Shown: one piece after another, positions 1-8,450 of the stretch
Numbering within the stretch: position 1 is the stretch's first letter
How the letters are laid out: each line of letters opens with the position of its first letter
Assembly (NCBI RefSeq): GCF_000003605.2
Contig: NW_003146288.1
Location: forward strand, 230,162-252,398
DNA length: 22,237 nucleotides
Direction of reading: 5' to 3'
DNA from: Saccoglossus kowalevskii
Taxonomy: Eukaryota > Hemichordata > Enteropneusta > Harrimaniidae
Program-made: the position numbers and the translations under genes
The notes under the pieces: generated by a model
Database searches by the model: none
The model's input: the letters and a program-made list of their open reading frames with translations, nothing else
What the model was told of the DNA's origin: nothing

Positions 1-909
1 AACTTTTTGTCTCTTGACACAGAATGCCCCGCCCACTTTGAAAGAAAGTAAAATATATCCAACCTCTACAGAAAGGCCACCTTTATATAGTGGTCACTTT
101 AGCCTGGTCCCTTGGGTGACCACTATACACAGGTTTGACTGTAACTATATATTAAGTAATGCAAATCAGATCAGCTCTCATGACAATTAAAAATTTGCAC
201 GCTTAAAGTAAAAACAAATGAATTGGTATTCAAATGAACGGGTGCTATGAAATCTTGTATAACATGTATAAATTTAAAATGAAGAGGACATGAAAATTTG
301 AAAAGTGAGTGTTCATCAAACAAATCCGCCGACTTGGCTCGTATCAAATTTTGAATAATTAGGTAGGCTTCATTAGAGAGACGACAGTTTCCTGTGCGAT
401 TCGATAGACTTACAGGCACCCTAAGCTACTGAAAATTCAATCACAGCCGAATCTACATAAATGTTTGGCTGTTTGCTAACAATTTTGGACCCAGATATCT
501 TGCGAATAATGTAATTGTTGCATTTGGTATGCAGCTCATACTACTCCAAACAAAATATCTAATACTACAGCTATAAGTCCTACAATTATTGTATTCATCA
601 CACTGTGAATTTAGTGGCTCAAATTATCTTGTGCTTGATACTTTGTATTGATATTAATTCTCATTACATTGTCGCAGATGCCTAATAAATACAATTGCTA
701 CCCCTTTTGCTTGAATTCAGCATTTGTTATTTCAATATTAAGGTGGTTGGTTATTATTAAAACAGATTATTGGATTTCTCTGACATTTATATTATGGATT
801 TATTTAAAGTTGATATAAATATAGAGTTGGGGGGTTATTATATATGGTGAAAAAAGGATATGTAGTTATGAGATGGGTACTTTTGGCTGTAAAAAAGTAC
901 GGCTCATTT
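1..909. other. Non-coding flank, no gene seen
   Basis: AT-rich sequence with frequent stops in all frames. The only structure I can support is the inverted repeat at 86-127, listed separately. A short minus-strand open frame at 171-419 has no recognisable domain and no coding-like composition. If the PPP2R5 exon downstream belongs to a gene on the + strand, this stretch is probably intron. Confidence 0.5.
86..127. repeat. 12-bp perfect inverted repeat (hairpin)
   Basis: TATAGTGGTCAC at 86-97 is exactly complementary to GTGACCACTATA at 116-127, with an 18-nt loop. A perfect 12-bp pairing is unlikely to be chance in AT-rich DNA at this loop size. It resembles the end or core of a short dispersed foldback element. 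No second copy occurs in this window, so family membership is untested. Confidence 0.6.
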
Positions 910-1120
910 TTGCCTCTTTTTAGGCAGTTTTCCTTCCAGCAAACATTTCATTCAGGGATAAAAACCTGAAAAATTGATGGACATATAAAAGTCAAAAATT
1001 ATGTGACACAAAATGTTTTGATAAATTTATTGTCCGTATTTATTAGATTGAATACCAGCAATCTACCTTAAAGTGCTGACTCAATGAATATATGCATTTA
1101 AATATACAACACATGCAGTG
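910..1120. repeat. Tandem duplication, copy 1 (period 221 bp)
   Basis: From the T-rich stretch before TTAGGCAGTTTTCC to ACATGCAGTG this segment recurs 221 bp downstream at 1131-1341 with only a handful of substitutions. Landmark TAGGCAGTTT lies at 921 and again at 1142; ATGCAGTG at 1113 matches ACGCAGTG at 1334. The high identity marks a recent local duplication. No coding capacity is seen in either copy. Confidence 0.85.
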
Positions 1121-1130
1121 TGCCTCTTTT

Positions 1131-1341
1131 TTGCCCCTTTTTAGGCAGTTTTCCTCCCAGCAAACATTTCATTCGGGGATAAAAACCTGAAAAATTGATG
1201 GACATATAAAAGTCAATAATTATGTGACACAAAATGTTTTGATAAATTTATTGTCCGTACTTATTAGATTGAATACCAGCAATCTACCTTAAAGTGCTGA
1301 CTCAATGAATATATGCATTTAAATATACAACACACGCAGTG
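1131..1341. repeat. Tandem duplication, copy 2 (period 221 bp)
   Basis: Second copy of 910-1120. Differences include CCTTCC versus CCTCCC just after the GGCAG landmark, TCAGGG versus TCGGGG, CAAAAATT versus CAATAATT and GTATTT versus GTACTT. The ~10-nt joint at 1121-1130 repeats the TGCCTCTTTT motif that also precedes copy 1, so the repeating unit starts in that T-rich tract. Copy 2 ends where the sequence turns to CGGCAAATA. Confidence 0.85.
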
Positions 1342-1565
1342 CGGCAAATATAAATAGTAACGTAGAACAGAAACTTTCACGACTTTATACAATTTACATT
1401 GTAACCTCAGAAACTAATTGTTCCTCAATCCATATTCAGTTTGACGTCATTACGTTTATTTCAAACTATGCTATAATGCATAAGCCTCCCTTGCAGTGTG
1501 GCGGCTTCTTTGTCATAATACCGTGTTTGACTCACGATCGTCTTTCACTCATTTAAAAATTTAGC

Positions 1566-1648
1566 TGATTATCTCACAAATTGTTCTTGGCAACACTACA
1601 GAGTGGAATTGCGTATCTAGGGAAAAAATGTTTTTTGTTAATGGGCAC
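1566..1648. repeat. Diverged dispersed repeat, copy 1
   Basis: This segment runs from TGATTATCTCA through TTGTTCTTGGCAACAC, AGAGTGGAAT and GTATCTAG to GGGCAC. The same landmarks in the same order recur at 1890-1970. Internal differences include the run of As and Ts and the sequence after GTGGAAT. The separation is about 324 bp, so this is either an old local duplication or two insertions of one short element. Confidence 0.7.
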
Positions 1649-1889
1649 CCAGTTGGCGGCACGACACGAGCAACGGTTGGATTCGTGTATAAAGCTTGTA
1701 CTGCTCAATTTAGAAATCGCCCATGTAAAAACTAGTCCTAGGTCTGACAAGACTTTCGTTTAGGGTTCTGTCTGTTCATATGTTCAATTTTTTTAAAAGA
1801 TGATGCACAAAAGCAAGTCATAATAGGAGACATATGCATGTCAATTAATTTTTTTTGTTCTGTTGATTTTTGATTGACTGATTATTGAC

Positions 1890-1970
1890 TGATTATCTCA
1901 TTAATTGTTCTTGGCAACACCATAGAGTGGAATGAAGTATCTAGAAAAAAATGTTTTTGTTAAAGGGCAC
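1890..1970. repeat. Diverged dispersed repeat, copy 2
   Basis: Matches 1566-1648 by the shared blocks TGATTATCTCA, TTGTTCTTGGCAACAC, AGAGTGGAAT, GTATCTAG and GGGCAC. It is preceded by a short internal doubling of TGACTGATTAT at 1876-1897. No coding capacity is seen. Confidence 0.7.
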
Positions 1971-2379
1971 ATTTTGTTAATGTTAGGAATATTGAGAATA
2001 TTGTCTTTACTCAGTGGGTATCAGCTGAATACTTTCCAAATATTTAATTACAATCTACATTTTTCATAGTTTATAATTCACACAGTCACTCAAAACTGGA
2101 CAGGGACTATGTCATTGACAGTTACTTGTTTATGTACCGGCAATGTTGTTAAATGATTTACAGTATACAAATCATCTTGCCTGCTTCTAAATTGACATTG
2201 TGTTTAATAATACACCCTCAAAACCTATTCCCCCAAAAATATATCAAAGTAGAAAACAAAACTTTATGGTTCTAATATTACCATCATTCATTAAAGTCAT
2301 TCAAGTCATTAGCACAGAGAGCACCAATGGCAATGTGAAAATGGCAGAAGAAGAATTAAAAATATGTCTTACTAACCTC

Positions 2380-2404
2380 TTGTTTTCCATTGTAATTTCT
2401 CTAG
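2380..2404 (+). other. Splice acceptor of the PPP2R5 exon
   Basis: A T/C-rich tract (TTGTTTTCCATTG then TAATTTCTCTAG) ends in AG at 2403-2404, immediately before the conserved B56 peptide. Splicing here leaves the first codon split: the exon begins with its second and third bases. Confidence 0.85.
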
Positions 2405-2601
2405 ATACTCCACCTACAGAGCAACAAGAACTTTTCCTCAAGAAACTTCAACAGTGTTGCGTGGTGTTTGACTTCATGGACGCTGTATCCGACCTCAAGG
2501 GCAAAGAAATCAAGAGAGCTAGTCTAAATGAACTAGTGGATTATATCACAGCTGGAAGGGGGGTTCTCAATGAACAGGTTTATCCAGATGTGGTCAAAAT
2601 G
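2405..2601 (+). CDS. PPP2R5E: PP2A B56 regulatory subunit, one internal exon
   Basis: This 197-nt exon encodes 65 full residues plus two bases of a split codon. The peptide contains [37 protein letters not shown] and YPDVVKM in that order. From knowledge of the family these blocks form the start of the conserved HEAT-like repeat domain of PP2A B56 subunits, which direct the PP2A core enzyme to its substrates. The [12 protein letters not shown] and EQ.YP residues fit the alpha/epsilon subgroup better than gamma/delta, and epsilon fits best by eye; the symbol is therefore tentative at paralogue level. The continuous frame starting at 2200 is not the true start, since a strong acceptor precedes 2405 and the peptide before it is unlike B56. 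The donor follows a complete Met codon (phase 0). The rest of the protein lies outside the window or was not found. Confidence 0.93.
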
Positions 2602-2608
2602 GTAAGTG
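2602..2608 (+). other. Splice donor of the PPP2R5 exon
   Basis: The exon ends in ATG and is followed by GTAAGTG, a near-consensus donor. B56 proteins continue with a short hydrophobic stretch and NLFRTLPPS-like residues after this point, which are absent from the genomic reading through the donor. The intron reading happens to give Val-Ser, which is coincidence or weak read-through similarity. Confidence 0.85.
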
Positions 2609-3917
2609 TCTTTACAAGTGTATATGTAGAAGGCTGTCTTGTTTCATATTTCATTTTAGTCATCTATTGTCAACAAAAAATTCTTCTGGTTTGTCAAGTG
2701 CATTTCATTCTCCTAGGATTATGGTGAGATTTGTGACGCATCAAGCAATCTATACTGCTTCTCTCTCCCTGTAGTCTTATTAGTTGATGCCCAAAACCGG
2801 ATACACACACGTCACTGATTGGGATGGGAGAATGACTTTCATGGCAAGATGAATTTTGCATCTTTCACCTTCACCATCTTGTGTCATTATTACCTGATCT
2901 AACTAGTGCATACAATTTGAGCTTCAAAAATGTGTTAGATATTAAATTGGCACGTATGCATAGTTTCCCCATCATCGGTTATTACCGTATTGGCTTTCTT
3001 TCTTTCTAGGCACCACCAAACAATCACTGTATCAAATATTAGATTAAGGTTTCCAAACCAATTAGGATTTACAAACAAAACTGGTTACTTGGATTTCTGA
3101 TTTTCTTACTTACATGATTAGAGCAAGGTATAATGCAATGGTTTTCCCACGACGAGTGTCAATGTTAATTATCCTGAGTGGCATTGGCGTTATTGATTAT
3201 TATAGATTTATTTTATGAACGATAAAGAAAGGTGTGATATAAAATAATGATTGGATGGTAGTCTTAAAGTGGTCTTGAGAAAAAGTATTTGTTTTTTTCC
3301 CCCCATTGCTGTTAATGTTTTGTGGCTTGGTCCACATAGGTAGTCGTGTTAAAAAACCTGCCTTTTATGTGTAACTCATGACTTACTGAAAAGTGCAATT
3401 TTTAATGGCTAGTGTTTTCAATATACGAGTGTAGTTGGGAATCCCTAAGTACACATTTACATTAGCAAACTCAGATCAGGATAATATATAATGTCAGATT
3501 ATATTATTATACTGAATAACTTACACGGCATACTAAAGTACATTGTAGAGAGGAGGTCGTTTATTGAATTACCCAAAGTGTTTTTCTCAGAAATTGAAAG
3601 AAATTAAATGCATTCTTAACTAGTGGTTTAGCGATTTGTTGCATTGAGTTGATGTTTAAGGTGATGAACCTGATTACCATGTACCTGATGGTAGGAGTAC
3701 CCCATGCTGCATTTCTCGGGGGGAGTATTGAATGAGGTATCAAGGGGCTGGTAATTACTGTTGTAACAATGGCAGTGATTGATCAATACTTCTCAGCATA
3801 CTGACAGTATGGATTTGTGCCTGAAAGTGAACATAAAATAAGTCTAATAATTATTTTAAAGGGGTCAGATTTTTTTCCTTGTTGTGTGTAGGTCTTTACA
3901 TTGTGACCGATATTATT
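2609..3917. other. Intron of PPP2R5, no further exon seen
   Basis: AT-rich sequence without an exon I can recognise. I looked in particular for the next B56 block, an acidic FDPEEDEP-type peptide, and did not find it here or later in the window. No repeat structure stood out. Confidence 0.6.
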
Positions 3918-3952
3918 AGTCCCTGTTCGAACATAGTCCGAAAACGGGGACT
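3918..3952 (+). repeat. Terminal hairpin of family A, copy 1
   Basis: AGTCCCTGTTCG pairs with CGAAAACGGGGACT around a short loop, with a two-base bulge on the right arm. The same hairpin occurs at 9457-9487 with base changes that keep the pairs (C-G to T-G at one position, T-G to T-A at the next). Confidence 0.7.
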
Positions 3953-4595
3953 TATGTTTTGACGTCCGTGCTTCCGTCCGTGCATGCGTGCATTCAGACT
4001 TGTATCTTAGAAATGCCGGGGCCGATCACAATCAAACTTCACACATACATCATAAATGATATTATACATATACACATCAATTTGTTTCACGATCTGATTC
4101 AAGATGGCCGAATGGCGACCATTTTTGTTCTAAAAATTATCAAAATCAAGCATTTTTCCGGCTGTTTACAGATGGATTTTGTTCAAACTTGGTATATACG
4201 TTGGACATTATTGGACCTTGATGCATATTATTTTGTTTTTCAGATCGGATTCAAAATGGCTGACTGGTGGCCATTTTTTTCAATGAATGTGGTTCTAGTG
4301 CCTAATCTCTGACTTGCTGTGACTGATTATGTTCAAATGTTAAATATTCATTATACTTCATGTCATCCTATTAAAAATGGCCGAATGGTGGCCATTTTTG
4401 TGCTAATTTCTGGCATTTGTGGAAGGATTTTTGTTCAAACTTGGTACATACATTAGATATTATGGGTTCCTGTTGCACATTATTTTATTTTTTAGAATGG
4501 ATTCAGAATGGCCGACTAGTGGCCATTTTGTTTTAATGAATGGGCTTCTAGAGCCATATCTCTGACATGCTTTGACTAACTATGTTCAAATTTTT
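3918..4595 (+). mobile_element. Family A dispersed element, copy 1
   Basis: The segment opens with a hairpin (3918-3952), continues with a GTCCGT-rich stretch (CGTCCGTGCTTCCGTCCGTG), then carries modules built around ATGGCCGA...GGCCATTTT at 4101, 4253, 4373 and 4505. The modules alternate in two types, giving a higher-order period of about 250-270 bp. A second copy begins at 9457 with the same order of parts. It ends at 4595, where family B starts. The 117-codon open frame at 3959-4312 lies wholly inside the repeat and is not a gene. Non-autonomous: no transposase or helicase is visible. Confidence 0.75.
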
Positions 4596-4626
4596 AGCTC
4601 CGCTGTCGACTTTGTCGAGCGGAGCT
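4596..4626 (+). repeat. Terminal bulged hairpin of family B
   Basis: AGCTCCGC (4596-4603) pairs with GCGGAGCT (4619-4626), and inside it TCGAC pairs with GTCGA around a TTT loop, leaving a TG bulge. The outer arm is also the complement of the 3' end of the family (ACAGCGGAGCT at 10404 and, reversed, at 22033). Confidence 0.8.
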
Positions 4627-5133
4627 TATATGAGTGATTGTCCGTCGTCGTCCGTGTCAATGTTTTACTTTTTAGACTTCTTCTTGAAAACTACAAGCCT
4701 GAATGCTTCGATACTTGGTGTATATGTACCTTGGGTAAACTTCTCTTAGATTTGTTCATTTCTTGATATCTTCAATTCTCTAATTTTAGTGAATATTTTT
4801 GTTATTTTTGGTAAAAAGTGATATTTTCGACTTCTTGTTGAAAACCGTAAGTCCAATTGCTTTTTTATTACATGTATAGGTACTACATGTGGTTCTAATT
4901 CAGATTTGTCCATTTCATGATGATATCTTCAATTCTTTAATTTTGATGAATATTTTTGTAATTTTTGGTAAAAAGTGATATTTACAACTTCTTGTTGAAA
5001 ACCACAAGTCCAATTGCTTTGATATTACACATATAGGTACCACATGTGGACCTCTCTCAGATTTGTTCATTTTGTAATGATATCTTTAATTCTCTAATTT
5101 TGGTGAATATTTTTGTCATTTTTGGTAAAAAGT
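4596..5133 (+). mobile_element. Family B dispersed element, copy 1 (3 modules)
   Basis: It starts with a bulged hairpin (4596-4626), followed by TTATATGAGTGATT and GTCCGTCGTCGTCCG, then three tandem modules of about 155 bp beginning at 4675, 4829 and 4986. Each module has the order ACTTCTTSTTGAAAAC, a sequence like AATTGCTTTGATA, TAGGTACC, CTCAGATTTGTTCATTT, GATATCTTCAATTCT and ATTTTTGGTAAAAAGT. The conserved 3' end seen in other copies (ACAGCGGAGCT) is missing, so this copy is 3'-truncated. This hairpin-plus-tandem-module design matches what is known of bivalve pearl elements and Helentron-associated non-autonomous elements. The assignment rests on architecture only. Confidence 0.75.
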
Positions 5134-5598
5134 TGTATATATTATCTAAAAAACGGAACCAGCGACTACGGCAATTTTCACGTGTTGACCTCTGCTAGCA
5201 CGCAAGACTGATCGCGATGACATAGTCTGATTTTTCGACATTAAAAACTTGTCGACAAGGAAAAACATTTTATATAGGTAATTTATTTAAATAATGTTTT
5301 CAGTTCAGATAAATATAAATTTTATATGTATTATGTGTTTATTTTGGATAAGAACTGCGGTAGAATAAATGAACTTTCACCAAACATGCCGCTGTGTTTG
5401 TTTATTTATGCAAATTTTCACAGCTCTTCACAGACACCATCCGAAAAACCCGTTGTAAAAGAAAAGTACAAGGACAATTCGTATATAACTTTCAGTCTGA
5501 ACGTACCTGAATTTCTAATTATTTTCATCAACAATTTATTTTTTCATGCAAAGATCAGATCAGAATCAACTTCCGTTTCAATCTATGAAATATCGGTC
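5134..5598. other. Unassigned stretch between repeats
   Basis: It contains a perfect 12-bp palindrome CTTGTCGACAAG at 5248-5259 and a 102-codon open frame at 5326-5634 whose peptide has no recognised domain and runs into the subterminal repeats at 5599. I do not regard the frame as a gene. It may be the interior of the element whose end lies at 5715. Confidence 0.4.
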
Positions 5599-5719
5599 GT
5601 TTACGGCCACATTGGGATTTTGACAGTGCATTAACGGATGGCCTTTTACGGCCGAATTGGGTTATCTTTGGTCAGAAATAAGCAGCCGTATATGGCCGCA
5701 TTGAGGCGCAAAGGGTTAA
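5599..5719 (-). mobile_element. Putative piggyBac-like terminus with TTAA
   Basis: Read on the minus strand, the sequence begins TTAA, then CCCTTTGCGCC, which fits the CCC start and TTAA target of piggyBac-superfamily ends. Inward lie three copies of a (T)ACGGCC..ATTG motif at 5599-5616, 5643-5661 and 5688-5706, spaced 44-46 bp, as expected for subterminal protein-binding repeats. No matching opposite end or transposase was found, so this is an end fragment at best. The TTAA is 11 bp before the minisatellite. Confidence 0.4.
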
Positions 5720-5730
5720 TAGGGTATGTA

Positions 5731-6462
5731 ATCAGATCCTAATCCAACACTGATTCATACCACCAGATCCATATCCAACCCTGATTTCTACCACCAGATC
5801 CATATCCAACCCTGATTCAACCACCAGATTCATATTCAACCCTGATTCTTACCACTAGGTCCATATCCTGATTTAATCACCAAATCCAAGACTAACCCTG
5901 ATGTGCAACTCTGATTTATACCACCAGATCCATATTCAACCCTGATTCAACCACCAGATCCATATTCAACCCTGATTCAACCACCAGATTCATATTCAAC
6001 CCTGATTCAACTAAGAGATCCATATTCAACCCTGTTTCATACCACCAGGTCCATATTCAACCCTGATTCTTAGCACCAGGTCCATATTCAACCCTGATTC
6101 TTACCACCAGGTCCATATTCAATCCTGATTCATACCACCAGATGCATATCCAACCCTGATTCATACCACCAGATCCATATCCAACCCGATTCATACCATC
6201 AGATCCATATTCAACCCTGATTCAACTACCAGATGCATATCCAACCCTGATTCAACCACCAGATCCATATTCAACCCTGATTCAACCACCAGATTCATAT
6301 CCAACATTGATTCATACCACCAGATCCATATTCAACCCTGATTCATACCACTAGGTCCCTATTCAACCCTGATTCATACCACCAGATCCATATCCAACAC
6401 TGATTCATACCACCAGATCCATATCCAACACTGATTCATACCACCAGATGCATATTCAACCC
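5731..6462. repeat. Minisatellite, ~23.5 units of 30/31 bp
   Basis: Tandem units of the form ATCCATATYCAACCCTGATT followed by CATACCACCAG or CAACCACCAG. I counted about 23 full units and one partial. Variants occur at recurrent positions (CCATATCC or CCATATTC; CATACC, CAACC or CTTACC). One irregular unit around 5878-5930 carries an inserted GTGCAACTCTGATT. It has no sustained open frame and no gene-like signal. Confidence 0.95.
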
Positions 6463-8397
6463 TTGGTCCCTTAGTTGTAGTTCATTAGCAACCCTGACTG
6501 TTACTACTACCACTGCTAGTTTCTGTGTACCAGTTGACCTCAGCCAAAGCAGTCTGCCTATGTATTTGCACTCCAATAACCCCAACAAAACATGGTTTTT
6601 TGCTCTACTTACACATTGACTTCAATAGATTTCTTTATGTGACCAACTTTAACAAGATTTGAAGGATTTAAATAGTTTTCCTGATTTACTACTAGTATAT
6701 GGACTTCATGGTAATTCAACAAAGAATTACACTGCAAGACTACCAGCTTATTTATTCAATCTATGGACCAGTACATTCATATGTTTCTGCATCTGGTGTT
6801 GACGGTGTTAATGCTCTCATAACCTAGTTTTAATGGAAATAGCTCCCATGAATAACAGTCGTTGTAATGTTATATACTGAAGATCAATGTGTGTGACGTC
6901 CATCAAGGATTCCAGCTTTTTACCTTGTATTGGCTTTGATTGATTTTTCTTCTTCTTTGGAATGTACCCTGCAGGTGTATAGAATGTTTTCATTGATGTC
7001 TCGTTACAATATTTTCAATCCTGTTGCTGCTGTCTTATCACCATTCTATTTTTCTCTTGTATGGGCTTTTATTTTAACGATGTATCTAGAAGAGGTAGTC
7101 AATTTTAATAATGTTCGATCTATTCTGCTTTACATTAGGTAAGCAGGTTCATCCGAGTAAGAGGTTGAGGATTACATACTTCGGTTGTCGATAGATGTAA
7201 CAAAAACAAATTAGCACATAATTTTTTTTTTTTAAATCTACACGGAAGATTATAAAAAAAAATTGAAAAAAAAACAACATATTTGTGTTAAATTGTTTGT
7301 GGTTAAGATAGCTTCTCTGATTTATTTTTTTAAAAACATTTATTATTTATGAATAACAATGTAAACCTCAGGTAAGTTTAATTTCAGTCTCGCATGCAGA
7401 ATTTATATGCTCAGGTAAAAAGATATATCATAAAAATTGCCTGTTACATAGGTTTCTCATGTCTAATCAGCTTGGAACTTTAAGATGTACATATATAATA
7501 ATAAATACATAATGTTACTTACGCATGTCTAGTTTCTCAAATGTCAAAACATGGCTAATAACCATCATCTTCGGTAATTCATTTGAAAAGAAATAAGTCG
7601 GTAAGTAATTAAGCATTTATAATATATTCAAGACAAGATGGACTTGCATATTTAATGATAGCTACTTTATATATTTGAGTTCTAACAAATATTAACTTCG
7701 TTTTTTGATGGATTTATAAATAATTAGACTTATAGATTGAATTAAATAAAGGAAGCTGGGAGTCAACGATAAAAAAAATAAACTCTTCTTGTAATCGGAG
7801 AATTAATATTATATAGGTAAGATTTGCTTTTCTGTTCTGTAGATGTAAAATGGCAAACATTAGATCAGTGTAATGAAAGTTGGCCTCTGACCTTTTATAA
7901 TGTCTAAGGTTGTCGAGGTCACATGGTAATCACTGTAGATGAATGCTTCATGTATAAGTAAATGTTATGTATTGCCTCCAGAAATATTTGGGATTATTCT
8001 GCTCTGTTTTTTTCTTTACCTGTATCTTCATACAAGAGGGAAAATGTTCAGCCTTCTTGTTGACTATTTTTATCTTGTGTTTACAATAGAACATATAGAA
8101 AACAACTTGTGATTTTTAAGATCTAGGGGGGAAAAAAAAAAAATGCTGATTTGTAAAAAAACAATTTGGGTGTTTTGTATGGAATTTACTATCACTGATT
8201 TTTGTCTAGTTGATTGTAAAATATAGTCAGTTTTCAAATCTTTGCTACCATTGAGCAGAGCTACTGCTGAGGAATAGACAATCTGGTGTGATTTGGTCTG
8301 TCCTTTAGTGCCTAGGTATATTATTAAGTGATGGTTTTACGAGTTATTAGCGCCACTGTCATCTATGTGAAGCAGGGTTGACTGCCTGATGTCGCCA
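6463..8397. other. Non-coding, probable intron, no gene seen
   Basis: AT-rich, with several homopolymer A/T runs near 7220-7280 and 8130-8160. The open frame at 6930-7142 is hydrophobic and AT-driven with no recognised domain. I saw no inverted or tandem repeat worth listing. Confidence 0.55.
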
Positions 8398-8450
8398 TCA
8401 AAACGGTTAACCCAATTGCTTTGGTATACGATATGTAGGTACTTTGGATA
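8398..8450 (+). repeat. Solitary family B module fragment
   Basis: AAAACGGTTAACCCAATTGC, then TTTGGTAT and ATGTAGGTAC, match the first third of a family B module (compare 4846-4900 and 5001-5045: AATTGCTTTGATATTACA and TAGGTACCACATG). The similarity stops at about 8450. It is probably a decayed remnant. Confidence 0.5.

Larger units (their letters stand above)
1342..2404. other. Probable intron upstream of the PPP2R5 exon
   Basis: No exon was recognised here; the upstream B56 exon is not visible. The stretch holds the diverged repeat pair at 1566 and 1890 and ends with a pyrimidine-rich splice acceptor just before 2405. A 60-codon open frame at 1581-1763 lies inside the first repeat copy and has no protein-like character. 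Confidence 0.5.

Noticed and set aside
2200-2404. Reading the PPP2R5 frame from the Met at 2200
   Set aside because: The peptide before 2404 is unlike B56 proteins and a strong splice acceptor ends at 2404, so this part is intron.
2602-2727. Continuation of the PPP2R5 frame past the donor
   Set aside because: Sequence after ATG is a near-consensus donor and the peptide loses all B56 similarity apart from a chance Val-Ser.
3926-3934. GTTCGAAC as a tRNA B box
   Set aside because: It belongs to the family A hairpin; no A box, acceptor stem or cloverleaf could be built around it.
3959-4312. 117-codon open frame
   Set aside because: It lies wholly inside the family A repeat and its peptide is the translation of repeat modules; the second copy at 9457 does not keep the frame.
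5326-5634. 102-codon open frame
   Set aside because: No recognised domain, and it runs into the subterminal repeats of the putative piggyBac-like end.
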